From the NCBI GenBank assembly GCA_963575745.1, contig CAUYUJ010018055.1:64001-128000 (forward strand): 64,000 bases of DNA, in the 5' to 3' direction. The position numbers and the translations under genes were made by a program. Position 1 is the first letter of the stretch. Each line of letters begins with the position of its first letter. Of the stretch, positions 10,454 through 21,250 are shown piece by piece. This stretch comes from Prorocentrum cordatum (taxonomy: Eukaryota > Sar > Dinophyceae > Prorocentrales > Prorocentraceae). The notes below the pieces were generated by a model. That model was not told the DNA's origin and ran no database searches. It saw only the letters and a program-made list of their open reading frames with translations.

Positions 10454-10737
10454 AGGCCGCCGCGAGCTCAGGCCCTGATGGCGCAGCGGCCTATGGGACG
10501 CGCCCGTGCAGGTCCGAGGCTTCGGACAGGGGGCCCATCGATGGCGGCGCTGCCCGGTCCTACCGCAGTTGCGCTCCAGACGCGGCGCTGACCATGGCTG
10601 GCAGGCATATGCGGAGGGACGAAGACATCTCTGCCGAAGGAGCCGCACGCCGCCATCGACCCACAACATCGCCGCTGAAGCCCTGGATGCGCTCTTGGAG
10701 GAGGCGCTCGAACATAGCCAAATATACATGGACTAAG

Positions 10738-10905
10738 AAATCGTAGTCCGGATTAACAAATCATGCGCGAAATGCTTAAGAAATCATGGATTAAGAAATT
10801 CATAGTTTCAGAACTTGAAGAACAACCCAGAATTTCTATTCAAATCTTAGGATTTACATTAAAACATTAAGAATAATCGAGACTCTGGCCCCAAACGTAA
10901 GCTTT
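10738..10905. other. AT-rich stretch
   Basis: An AT-rich stretch, unusual in this GC-rich window, with repeated TTAAGAAATCATGG-like motifs. It lies directly before the LINE. Function unknown. Confidence 0.5.
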
Positions 10906-11128
10906 CTTAAGCATCGCCTAGGGTGTACTCTTCCAGTGACGGTGGCAAGATCCCGTGGCCTGAAGATATCGAACCACTGCGTCCCTCCACGGGCGCAGCG
11001 GCACCAGCTGCTCCACCAGAGGTTGCACCACCGCCGGCCGACGCTGCACCACGATCTACGGGACCAGCCACAGCCACCATTCTCCCACAAAGATCGACCC
11101 GATTGCTCAGACGTGTGCCGTCAAGCCC

Positions 11129-11336
11129 GTGTCCATCGTCGGCTGGAACCCCTTCACGCTCAAGGGCTTGCCTGGCACAATCGACGACATTAGCGACACC
11201 TTCCGCCGATGCCAGGCTGTCATGCTCGTGGGCACCAAGATCCGACAAGCTACTCCAGGCACGCCGCATCATTCAGAAACGTCAGCTGCCCATCATTCGA
11301 TACATTTTTTGGTTGGGCACGAGGTGCGCACACCAG
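11129..11336 (+). pseudogene. LINE endonuclease domain, N-terminal piece
   Basis: The frame from 11129 reads SIVGWNPFTLKGLPGTIDDI and then AVMLVGTKIRQ. This matches the start of the endonuclease/exonuclease/phosphatase fold used by LINEs, where an Asn after a beta strand and an acidic metal ligand sit in these positions. In typical LINEs the second motif ends in ETR or ETK; here it reads GTK, so the acidic residue is lost. A frameshift follows near 11270. The rest of the domain resumes after an insertion and a microsatellite. Confidence 0.65.
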
Positions 11337-11653
11337 CTCACCAGCGGGCCGCAACATCGGCCCCTCGAAGAAACAGTTTCGCAAGCTGGACGTACTCATG
11401 CACCCTGGGCCAGAATTACAGTGGAGGCCTTGACCTAAGGAACCCTAAATAAGGAACGAGGCCCCTCTTTCTCATAAGTTAACCTTCGATTTCCTATCGA
11501 CAACACAAGGAACACCTGAGGCAAGCTGCGAAACACTTAAGGAACGCGGAGCCCCTCCCCAACGAAAAGGGTTCCTTCTTCAGGGCCCCGACTGTAACTC
11601 CTCAGCGGGCTGCAACACCGGCCCCTCTCGAAGAAACGGCTCCGCAAGCTGGA
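11337..11653 (+). repeat. Insertion flanked by a ~56-bp direct duplication
   Basis: The block at about 11337-11393 (CAGCGGGCCGCAACATCGGC through GCAAGCTGGACGTA) recurs at about 11598-11653 with a few differences. Between them lie about 200 bases with four copies of an AAGGAAC motif that are not LINE coding sequence. The segment starts with ATGCACCCTGGGCCAGAA, which also occurs at 11839 just before the GGA tract. Confidence 0.65.
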
Positions 11654-11858
11654 CGTACGCAACATCATCTTTGCTGGCGCCTAGGTGCGTCTGCCTCTCG
11701 AACGTGGAGCATTTCGCTCAAGCATGTGCACCGCACGCTTCGTGTGCAATCAGCCCTGATCCGTAGTCCAGTCCCAGACATCGCCTGTTGCCGCCAGACC
11801 GTGGTCGCGCGGCCGCCGACCAAAAAGTATGCAAAATCATGCACCCTGGGCCAGAAGT

Positions 11859-12153
11859 GGAGGAGGAGGAGGAGGAGGAGGAGGAGAAGCGGGGAGGAGG
11901 AGGAGGAGGAGGAGGAGGAGGAGGAGGAGGAGGAGGAGGAGGAGGAGGTGCGTGGGCGCGGGGGACCGGCCGAGGTCCACCGCGGAGCCCTGCGCCTGCG
12001 GCATAGATCGCGTTGCCTCCTTCGCGCCTCGACCGCCGGGTGGGCCAGCCGAGATTACGACCATTGGAAGGACGGATGCATTCCTCCTCCTCCTCCTCGT
12101 CGTCCTCCTCCTCCTCCTCCTCCTCCTCCTCCTCCTCCTCCTCCTCCTCCTCT
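11859..12153. repeat. (GGA)n and (CCT)n pair inside the LINE endonuclease
   Basis: GGA repeats at about 11859-11948 and CCT repeats at about 12079-12152, separated by about 130 bases of GC-rich DNA. The pair interrupts the endonuclease reading frame and could fold as an imperfect hairpin. Confidence 0.9.
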
Positions 12154-12162
12154 CATGAAAGC

Positions 12163-12820
12163 AGTTACCGAGTGTCCATCGCGAACCACCCCCATCGTCT
12201 TCACAGATCTCAGCAAGCAGAGCTCGGGTGCGCAGGCAAAACAGCTCACCGCCGACGCCGCCGCGGGACCGTTGCAAGCTGGCAACGGGAGCGCGTTCGG
12301 ACGTCACGTGCACAACCAGCTGCTGTACCACGACCTCTCGGCGCTCCACTCCCACGTGGGCGTCGGTTACACACATTACGGCCCCCAGCAGTCCCGATCT
12401 CGTATTGATTACTTTATTGGGCACCACAATTCACAGGAGATTGCCCGCAGCATCCGATTGGACTGGAGGGCACATCGGCGAGTGCGTGGATTGACGCATG
12501 TACCTGACCACATTCCGATGGTGATGCGCATCCGTATGCCCACGAACAGCACGAACCCTCTGGACTCACGTGTTACTTGGGACTGGGGAGCTCTGGCTGC
12601 GGGATTGCAGACTGGATATAAGCGTGAGGAGTTTCTGACAGAATTGGCATCGGACTTAGATACGTATCAAGATGCAATTCGAGCGGCCAAGATGGATCAA
12701 TTTCCTACCAGGCACGCAGCGAAACTCACTCACTTGATCCGCACGACTGCAGCTAAACATTATTCTCGAGACGGCCGCAGACCACACTTGCATAAGCAAG
12801 CTCAAGGAGATCGCTTTTAG
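12163..12820 (+). pseudogene. LINE endonuclease domain, C-terminal piece and linker
   Basis: This open frame carries the diagnostic end of the endonuclease: IVFTDLS, then SRSRIDYFIG at 12392-12421, and a DH pair within VPDHIPMVMRI (12506-12511), the catalytic Asp-His. About 100 residues of linker follow before a stop at 12820. The frame then continues, with frameshifts, as the region ahead of the reverse transcriptase (RQRAEARERGHTFDSRVLRD from about 12826). It is the best preserved part of the element. Confidence 0.75.
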
Positions 12821-12829
12821 CTACTACGT

Positions 12830-14245
12830 CAACGCGCAGAGGCGCGTGAACGTGGACACACCTTCGACTCACGAGTGCTGCGCGATTCACAAGCCCGACT
12901 TCGAGACCATCAGAAGTGGATGAATCACTGGTGGCAAGTTTCTCTGGAAAGCGATATCCGACAAGCATGGGCACCTCGTGACTTATCGAGGCTATCACAT
13001 TGGACATATCTTCGCGCTGGCCGACGTGCGGGACCTCGCCGACGATTATAGTTGCCCCTTACCACCACGAGACCGTCAGCGAGCGAGTACGAGCAGGCAT
13101 TGGCGGCGCATGCAACCGATGGCGGAATGACTGCGACTAAGGCATATGCATGTCTTTAAAAAGAAGACACAACAGCAGACCCGCGGATGTTGGCACAGAT
13201 GGAAACACTGCAACCTGTTGGAGACTACATCGGCGTCCCGACCATCGAGGATCTCGAGGAAGCGAGTACCGAACTACAGATGATGCAGAAGCGCCTTTGG
13301 CGCGAGAACAGACGCAGGTACCACCCGCCCTGGGCCTGGCCTATTGAGCTGACGATCGTGATGCTGACGCTGAAGTGTCTCACTCGACCTGGACCAGATC
13401 GCGCGGGCATTGGAGCAGGAGAAATTCGACGGATTCACAATCAGCCAGACAAAAAGCTTCCTCGACCCGATCTGCGGCAGCTCCAGTTGGACGCACATGT
13501 GTTACACGGTGCTAATGGCATTTGTGACGCTCCTTGGACACGCGCGACACACGACGGGGTTGCCTGCCCAAGCCTATACGAGCCACGCCATCGCGATCGG
13601 CAAGAATGGCAAGGTCCCCACAGGACGCCCTGTAGAAGACATCCCTCAGTGCGTTCGGCTCCATCACTATTGTGATCATTTCTGGCGCCTTTATCTTCGA
13701 ATCGGATTGATTCAGTACGGATCCTTGTTTGGTGCACCATCGTGGGCATACGGAGGCACATTGGCCAGGCGGCGAGAATAATTGATTCTGCTCGCGAGGC
13801 TGCTGATCTGGAAGTTGAGGGCAACCAACGTTTTTTTGGCCAAGAGCTATGCTGTACGCAATGCCTTCGCCACGGGCGATCACATCAGACTGCTTGCTGC
13901 ACACGCGGTGCGGTGTGACGGCGAACGTGTTCATCCTCTCGTCGAGCAGCACCGTGCACGCGCAGTTGTTTACACCCAGGCCTGCGATGCCACCCTCGCA
14001 CGTCGGCCAGGCACAGGAGGGATGATGGGGGGTTCAAACGAACCAGAGCTTTTCATGGGATCATTATACCCATTAGTGGAGGAGTGGGAGCAGGAGATGG
14101 CCGAGGTGAAAGGGCAGCCCTTTCGAGCGCGGTGCCCATTCACCGACCAGGTTTTCCCTGGGCACCTCGGCGCCTTTCTCGACGACCTATTTTTAAGATT
14201 ATCCTGGCCCCCGACGGGGCCGCTTACCAGGCCTCGCTGTTAGAT
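12830..14245 (+). pseudogene. LINE reverse transcriptase region
   Basis: Several overlapping frames (13187-13675, 13410-13781, 13782-14243) together form a degraded reverse transcriptase. The clearest motif is FLDD at 14175-14186 within GHLGAFLDDLF, matching the [YF]xDD catalytic box. It is preceded by QPFRARCPFTDQV, a context I associate with dinoflagellate LINEs. Stops and shifts in every frame make an active enzyme impossible. The fingers and palm motifs upstream are poorly preserved, so limits are approximate. Confidence 0.6.
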
Positions 14246-15520
14246 AAGATCGACAGCATTAGCCTACCTCGAGCTCGACATCGAGGGGGCACGCACAAAG
14301 CATTGGCAAGCAGGACACCCCCGTCAGCGGAGCCAGCCGAGCAGCCACTGAGGAAGCTGAGCGACGCATCTCGGGTAAAGCGGTCCAGGAACTCATACAG
14401 CTGTTTTTCTTTTGATTACCTCTAAGCCGGAAGCCAGTTAGGTTACATAATCCCGCTAAGAATGCACGCCGGCTGGAAGATCGCACGCCCTCTCGCAGAC
14501 CCATCCCCCCGCTCAGGCCCAGTACGGCAAGTCAGCGTGGCGCAACATACCGCACTATACCTTCACATCGATGGTGGTGGGGCCTCCAATATGCCATGCA
14601 CCCTCTCCCAACACCGCTACACCGTCACAAACACAAGTCACGTTACACATCGTACTGTCTCTGCAAGGATGAGTAGGTTAGCTCCGTTCTATGGCCCCTC
14701 TCCGGGCCCGCTTGTCCCCCGGTGCTGTGTGGTCTGCCGTCCGTGGATATCGGCTAAGACATTGCTCATACAGTAGCTCCAACTGCCCCTGGCACGCCGC
14801 GACCCCCATTCGCAGCGTGAACTAGACGAACGTATCGTATCGGGCAACATCGGGTGGGCTCGGCTGGGTGACTACTGGTTCTCCAAGGGGCCTTGGAAAC
14901 AAAAGAAGGTTTCGCTCCTGTCGAACGTCGCGGGCCGCGTCTGGTCGGGCCTCGAGAGCTACATCCTACGCCCCCGTGAGGTACACCGACTAGACTGTAC
15001 GCTAGCAAAAAAGCTACGGGCCATGTTAAAGGGAGCTGCGCATCATGAGGACCCTGAGGGCCATCATCATTCTATGTCAACGCTCCAGGTCTTTCGAGAA
15101 TGGCAGGTGGCCCCTACTGCAGTCGAGCTTTTATTGCGGCGTCTCAGCTGGCGGCAAAGAATTATTAGTAACGTCAGTCATCACGGTCAATTCTTCGCGG
15201 CTTGTTTTGGACTATGTGAATTTGAGAAGCAGGCAGCCACAAGCAACCGCCCTACCTCAGTCTCGACACTCAACGAGCAAGGCGAGATCGACGCGCGCAC
15301 TCACCCATGGGCGCGCCAGCTCTCGAGTGACCTCGAGTGCCTCGTTTCACATTCGATTGGTGATACACCGAGAGAGCTGTGGCAACTGCAGACTATGAAA
15401 ACACTTTGGAGCGATGATCACATACGCGATGCCTTTCTTCTCTGCGATGTACGAGCGCGTCGCGCAGGCTTCTGGACGCGCCAGTGGACCTCCCCCCGAA
15501 GGCAACAATATGCTTGAGGC
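14246..15520 (+). pseudogene. LINE ORF2 C-terminal region
   Basis: From about 14246 to 15020 only scattered coding remnants remain. A better frame at 15023-15517 reads STLQVFREWQVAPTAVELLL, then LSWRQRIISNVSHHGQFFAA and CFGLCEFE, continuing to RRAGFWTRQW. Its position between the reverse transcriptase and the zinc-finger tail, together with its composition, fits the thumb and post-RT region of a LINE. No catalytic residues can be assigned. Confidence 0.55.
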
Positions 15521-15539
15521 CATCCCGTCCCAGAACCAG

Positions 15540-16270
15540 CAGGATGAGACCGACAGTGACGCTGAGTTTCCCCGACCTTTCAGATGTGGGCTCCCTGGGT
15601 GTGGTCTCCGGTTCGGGACAATGCGACAGCTTGCAAGCCATCAAACAAAAAGCAAAGCTGAAGGACACGGACAGCCTCAAATATTAACCACCCTACAGTA
15701 CGACACCAAATGCATTGCATGCGCTGCCACATTCCCTAATGTAAATCATGCAGCACGACACTTACGACGATCATGGCAACAAGGTAGGTGTATTGCAGAG
15801 CTCACGCATCATAGCTATATATGGATACCCTCCACATGTACGACATGCCCATTATCTGAGTATCAAGTGGATTCCACATGTATTCCTGAAGATCATGACC
15901 CTGCTAAGCTACGGCAACATGTACTAACCCACCTCCCTCCGTCGCCATCGGGTTCGTTGCTCAAAGCTATTTCGCGCAGAGAGGTGGACAGCACGACCAC
16001 CCGGCATTCGCGAGGGGCCTTCAGCTGCGCCGCCTCCGCCCCGTCTGTCACGAGCCTCACGAGCTGTGCAGGACACCATGGCGGCCAGACGCGAGTTGAG
16101 ACGTGCTACGGATCGACTCTTACTACCGACTCGCGGGAAGGCTCCCACACGAGCGAAACCACCCAGTGCCCGACTTTCGAGAGCAACACAGACTGTAAGC
16201 TGTTCGACAGCTTCAGCACCTACGCGGACCAGATTGGCAGCGGCTACTCCGACACTGCCTCCGCCACCGG
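15540..16270 (+). pseudogene. LINE C-terminal Cys/His zinc-finger tail
   Basis: One frame opens at 15414 and contains three Cys/His clusters: FRCGLPGCGLRFGTMRQLAS followed by H (about 15580-15670), CIACAATFPNVNHAARHLRR followed by a late Cys (about 15713-15793), and CTTCPLSEYQVDSTC with later His residues (about 15840-15941). These resemble C2H2 or CCHC fingers and probably bind nucleic acid for target or RNA recognition. Beyond about 15945 the coding remnant continues in another frame to about 16270, before CCT microsatellites. Confidence 0.65.
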
Positions 16271-16437
16271 TTGTGCCTCGGCCTCCAGACGACGCTCGGA
16301 GAGATGCCCGAGGGCGAGGAGGCGGCGGCGAAAACCGCCCCCGCGAGAGCGTCGTGGCGCCACCCCTGGAAGGTGCTCCGCGGCGTGGGCGGCCTCCGTC
16401 CCGCGCCCGGCTACCCTCGCCCCCGCCGCCCCGCCCC

Positions 16438-16631
16438 CTCCTCCTCCTCCTCCGCCTCCTCCTCCTCCTCCTCCTCCTCCTCCCCCTCCTCCTCCTCCTC
16501 CTCGCGGTCGTGATCCGTTTTGGCCCGCACTCCTCCTCCTCCTCCTCCCCCCTCCTCCTCCCTCCTCCTCCTCCCTCCTCCTCCCCCCCCTCCTCCTCCT
16601 CCTCCTCCTCCTCCTCCTCCTCCTCCTCCCA
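16438..16631. repeat. Two (CCT)n tracts
   Basis: CCT repeats at 16438-16503 and 16530-16631, split by a short unique piece. The open frame that starts in the LINE tail runs through them as Pro/Ser/Leu low complexity. Confidence 0.95.
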
Positions 16632-16908
16632 GGCCTCGCCAGGATCTGGGCCGAGCCCGGGGAGAGCCGAGAGGGAGCTCCGCCGGCGGCCGAGCCCGGG
16701 CGCGAGAGGCCCCCGCTCCCCCGCGGGGCGACAGCAGCAGCGGCGGCCGAGGAGGACACTGCGACGGAGGGCGAGGGCGAGGACGGCGGCGAGCGCCGCG
16801 GGGGGCCTCGGCGCCGAGGCGGGCGGCGAGCAAGGACAACAACTGACTTGCACTTCTCCAGGCGACACTCAAGCTGGTTCTGCGGACGGCACACCAGAAG
16901 CAGGCTGG

Positions 16909-17423
16909 CCTCCTCAGTCGCGATCGACACGCACACGACGCCGTCGAAGCACCCGATGGTGAGCAGGATCAGCGACGAGCTAGAGGGCTACAAAGGTCTG
17001 CTCGACACGCTGCGCTCGCAGGGCGCGGAGGGCAAGAAGAGGATGAAGGAGATTGGCTCGCCCGCAGCCAGCCTAGCGCTGGGGGCCTAGGAGGGCCTGA
17101 TGCTGCGCGACATCGGCGGCGGCATGCAGAACGAGATCCGCACGTACCCTCTGAAGTGCTCCCCCGAGGAGCAGGGCGCGGAGCCCGACATCGTCAAAGC
17201 GGACCTGGAGGCCGCCGTGAGTTTCATTCGCTTGCAGAGTTGCTACGATCCGCAGAAGATGCAAGTCATCGTAGGGGCTCCCAACTGGGAGGGGCGACCG
17301 CTCATCCAGAAGGCACTGCGGGCAAAGGACATCGCGACCCACCACAAAGGGGTAGCGCCAGCGGGCTGGCTCGAGGACGAAGTGGGCCACTGGCTGGAGA
17401 CGATCAGCGAAGGCGGCCTTTAG
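16909..17423 (+). pseudogene. Orphan coding-like segment with one internal stop
   Basis: The frame reads MVSRISDELEGYKGLLDTLR and continues to SPAASLALGA. It meets a TAG at 17088-17090, then resumes in the same frame with MLRDIGGGMQNEIRTY, KADLEAAVSFIRLQ, QVIVGAPNWEGRPLIQKALR and GWLEDEVGHWLETISEGGL before a stop at 17423. Composition is ordinary and amphipathic, unlike the low-complexity frames around it, so it is probably a true exon or a recent pseudogene. I do not recognise the family. It is either a separate gene or a tail of the upstream LINE. Confidence 0.5.
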
Positions 17424-17775
17424 AACCCATCAGATTCGTGAGCGGAGGTTTTTTCGGCCAGCCGAGCGCGCGGCCCCTGCCCGCGCAGCCTCTCCCAGTG
17501 TAGAGCCAGGCTCGGGGTTAGGCCCTGATTTGCCGGCGCAGACTGCCGGGTCCGAGCCTTTCGATGAGGACTGCGAGGCCGAGGATCTCGTGGCAGCTGA
17601 CTTCTATGACTAGTTCCCACCGCGTGCCGCCAGGCCCCGCTGTGATTGCACCCTGATGGCATTCTCACTGAGCAACACTCGAGAGTCACTGCTCTCTGCG
17701 ACGAGCCTCTAACTTTTTGCAAATCGACATGCACAATCATTTCCTTTCTTGGCTCTGATGTCGTTGGGAAAAAAC

Positions 17776-17810
<35 letters not shown>

Positions 17811-19254
17811 CCATCATCAGCACTATCATCATCGCCATCGTCAACAGCATGCTTAACCTTGATGTGCATGCTCAACCACCGACACATCCTCATCATCGTC
17901 CATGCCATCGTCGTCCTCATCCATGCAATCCTTCATATGCTGCGTTGATGTTGCATTGTTATTGCATTGCTATTGCACGTTGTCGGTCCACCATATGGTC
18001 CAACAATAGCTGCGGTTTCTATTTTTGCAACGATAATGTGCTCCCCATGTTTACTTCCAACGGGTGCATGCTTCCCACTGCGAGCACATATGTCCAGAGC
18101 GCGTCAAAGCACCTCGAAACAAGCGTGGCGTCGTCTACGTGCAGTGTGTCTTCAGTGACCAGGTGTGGTTGGGCATCCCCGTTCGGTTTTTCAACTGCCA
18201 CGCGTCTGACACTGCCAGTCGCATAACGGTCATCAGCAAATATAGCGAAAGCGGGCGCCCTTGTGCGATGACAGCGGCCTGTCCTCTCTGCGACGAAATC
18301 GCGCCTTCGCGTTTGACGACGAAACTACGCATTTTGCACGTGCCCCCGTTCATCTCGACCGTCGCCAAGGGGGCGCGGAATCGTGGCAGTGCGCGCGCAA
18401 GCGATTCGGTGTGCCAGTCCAAATATAGGAGCAACAGTGCGCCATCCTTGCCCTCAACTGCAACAGCGGCAATCGGCCGGCGCGCCAGGAATAGCGGTTC
18501 GTTCATGCCACGGCGGGCCCCGAAACCACATTGAGACTCCCCCAATGCTTCTTCGGCGCCTCCGTGCTTGAGTCGTTTTGATACAACGCGGGCAGATAAT
18601 ACGTTGCATCAGGCTGCGAGCGCAACAATGGGCAAGTAATTGGAAGGTTGGGACGCGCCTCCGCTTTTCATAGCCGTTACAAAAGATGTTTCTATTCAGT
18701 ATGCAGGGGCACATGTGCCCCCACAGCGCGCATTGCATAATGATTTATATGCCCACTGGGGCCACGCTTTCTAGTTGTGATCTACATAGTTTTGGCGGCG
18801 TTCCATCGGCCCAAGCAGCTCTGCATGCGAAGTCGTTGCAATGCCTCTTTTTTTCTGGCGTGATCGGCCCCACCTCAACGTCCAGATGTCCACCTTGAGG
18901 TGTTTGTTTGGCATTGGGATGTTTTCTGATGTTCGCCGTTGCGCCGTCTCCAAATAATCTGCCATTGCGAATGCCCGCTGGGATGCGTCTACCAATTTAC
19001 CTCGGACAACCCAAAACGTCCCGCACATCGAAACGGCATTATTCGGCAATGCTCTTTGGCATCCCACCTGATCGACGCAATGCCTTCCGCGCGCCAATGT
19101 TTCGGGGCTGCCTTAGGCACTTGTTGAAATGCCTTGTTGACGCTCTCCTCTGCGACGCCATGCACCGCCTGCCGCGTTTGCCGCGCCTGGTTCCGCCCCC
19201 CGATCAAGTGGGGAGCGCGGTCCGATGCCCGTGGACGCAATCGCGGGATTGTTC
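17424..19254. other. No gene recognised
   Basis: About 1.8 kb containing a short CAT tract (17778-17830) and otherwise unassigned DNA of lower GC content than average. No open frame here looks protein-like. Confidence 0.45.
17778..17830. repeat. (CAT)n tract
   Basis: About 17 copies of CAT with a few CAC/CAG variants. Confidence 0.95.
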
Positions 19255-19545
19255 AGTTTGAAAGAGGTTGGGAGGCCCAACCAGCAGCTTCGCCTAAGGC
19301 GAAGCCCATACCCAACTATGTTGTACCGTAGTGACGGTAAACCCAGACGTAGGAAATCGTCGCGGGCGTGACGGGCCATGTCAAGCGAGTGTGTTCTCGG
19401 TCTCGATGGCTAGTGGTGTGCGTCGCGATAAGGCACGGTCAGATCTTGGCGGCCGGCCGCTTGAATGCAAACGGCCGCGGACGAGCGCTCGCGATCTCTC
19501 GCTCGTGCCCCAGCTCCCTGTAGAGTCGGGGGTGAGGTGACGAAG
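19255..19545 (-). repeat. Candidate 3' LTR (direct repeat copy A)
   Basis: It aligns by eye with 36271-36558 over about 290 bases. Shared blocks include GGCCCAACCAGCAGCTTCGC, GACGGGCCATG, GGCCGGCCGCTTG and GCCCCAGCTCCCTGTAG. Both copies have the same orientation and bracket the minus-strand retroelement. No polypurine tract was recognised next to it. Confidence 0.55.
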
Positions 19546-19819
19546 CGTGCGCCGCCCGCTATACACCACATGCACTAATAAGCCAAAGGCAACAACAGGC
19601 GGGTTCAAAACGAAGGCTGGCCCGCACGCAAGCGCCCTTGCACGCCAGTTGCCTTGCGAGCAGATCGCCCTGCAGGCGGGCATGTCTCAGGCGGCCTCAG
19701 ACGATGTTGGCTGGCCAACCCGGTACGGAGTATAACGTTTAAGCTGTGTTTGAAGGACTGCGTTCCTCCCATGACATGTAAGAGCATATATATATACATA
19801 TATATGTATATATATATAT

Positions 19820-20301
19820 GTATGTCGATGCCCCCTTCGGTGCGACCGTCCGCAGTCATGTCCCGAGTGTCACACCACTGCGTACTATGCGCGATACCTC
19901 GCTCCATCATCTGTCGCATCCAACTGATGTGCCCCAAAAGAGTACACTCGATCGGTTGCTTCTGGTCTTCGCTTGACAAGGCCTTGAGGACAGATTCCGC
20001 ATCTATGGTCAAAGTGACCTTACTGCCCAGGCCACTATCTACAGCACATCCTTCAACTGAATGGGTGTCAGCGGCCCTGCGAGGAGTTCGTGCACGATGG
20101 CGGTCGTGGGATAGGAGTCCACCAAGTTGCGGGCTGCTGCGAGTGATACTGCTGAGTAGCTCGAGCGAACGTGCAACCGGTGAGACTTACTGCACGCATC
20201 GATAAGATGGACGACAAGCGCGCCATCAGGCGTGTTTCCACGCCGTAGCAGGTTTGCCCCGCGAATGCCATAGCCTCTGACCTTGTCATCAGCATCTCCA
20301 C
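19820..20301 (-). pseudogene. Copia RNase H domain
   Basis: Two frame pieces follow the reverse transcriptase: one with SYSAVSLAAARNLVDSYPTT and VHELLAGPLTP (about 20180-20060), and one reading MTIDAESVLKALSSED, CTLLGHISWMRQMMERGIAH and QWCDTRDMTADGRTEG (20012-19820). The second is the typical end of a copia RNase H, with a DTRDMTADG-like acidic motif. In the first, the Glu expected after SYSA is Val, which would remove a catalytic residue. An AT dinucleotide tract (19786-19820) follows. Confidence 0.65.
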
Positions 20302-20473
20302 TCAGGCGTCGATAGACGGAGTCGCTGCGCAGGTCGACCTCACCCCGTTGGAGTCATCGATCGATCGATGAAATTATTCGGGCAGGCCTGCAGCTGCCTG
20401 GTAATCGCGCTCAGTCGTCGCACCTGTCTGTTGGTCGGTTTGTAGACACGTTGTCAGGATACAGCAGATGCCA

Positions 20474-21250
20474 TCAACCGCACTTGTGCGTGAATAATGC
20501 GTAAGCCAAAGCGCCTATGAGGCTGACAAACATGTCAGTGACCATCCTGGATGCCCTGGCGTCAGCATCTGCGCCAGTGAGCTCAGGATGTTGTATGAGA
20601 CGGAGCTGTTGTATGTATTCACCTTGATCAAGTGCAACATTACCGTCCCCATCCTTTGTATATCTGAGAGCACAATTGGTACATGTATGTTCGTTGGATT
20701 TACATTCACCAAGAGTATGTTCAACGCACTTGACGCACCTGTCGAGGGTGTCCACATTATCAGCCATAGTTATATCATCAACGTGCTTGGCTGTGAGAAG
20801 GCTGTTGATTGTCTAGAACTCCTCGTCGTCGGACGTGGGTCTGAGACCAAACCCCCCCGTGGTCTTTCTGAGCTTCAATTTGAAGGCTCTGGGTGCATCC
20901 TTGGTGCCGGTACCTGGCATGAGGCACTGCAAGCAGTGCTTCGACTGATGGTAGTGCTCGAATCATGGGAGGGATCGAAGCGCCGATGCGGATCCAGGCG
21001 GCAGTGCAAAGCGCACCGAGCGCACAATTTCACGGGTTGCCTCAGCAATCTCCTGACAGGTCAGTCCCTTCAAGGAAGCCATGTTAATGTCAAGGGAAGC
21101 AATGGCCCATCGCTTATTGCACGCTGCCGCGCTTGCGAGTCGTCTTTGCCTCGGCCACCGCGCCGCCCCTGAGCGAGCTTCCACGTCGGAGGCTTCGAGG
21201 TCCATAACGCCCCGAATAACCAGACATAATATAATGGTCCGTTCCATCTC
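20474..21250 (-). pseudogene. Copia reverse transcriptase domain
   Basis: Three abutting minus frames give a nearly continuous domain. The first contains WAIASLDINMASLKGLTCQE, in which Asp-53 of the frame (near 21091) is the motif A aspartate. The middle one matches the KxGTKDAPRAF-like region with shifts. The last carries KHVDDIT, where HVDD at 20774-20785 is the catalytic xxDD box with His in place of Tyr or Phe. It continues as VKCVEHTLGECKSNEHTCTN and RLIQHPELTGADADA. The order and motifs identify a Ty1/copia reverse transcriptase. Two frameshifts prevent expression as one protein. Confidence 0.8.

Larger units (their letters stand above)
11100..16270 (+). mobile_element. Degenerate LINE (non-LTR retrotransposon)
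   Basis: Reading downstream, the plus strand encodes fragments of an apurinic-type endonuclease (two pieces), a reverse transcriptase with an FLDD box, a C-terminal region and Cys/His fingers. This is the order of a LINE ORF2. The coding sequence is spread over all three frames with many stops, plus an insertion with a target duplication at 11337-11653 and GGA and CCT tracts inside the endonuclease. The ends are approximate: no poly-A tail or clear target-site duplication was seen. Confidence 0.8.

Noticed and set aside
19786-19824. TATATATACATATATATG tract as a promoter
   Set aside because: A dinucleotide repeat just after the RNase H remnant. Dinoflagellates are not known to rely on a classical TATA box, and no gene starts next to it.
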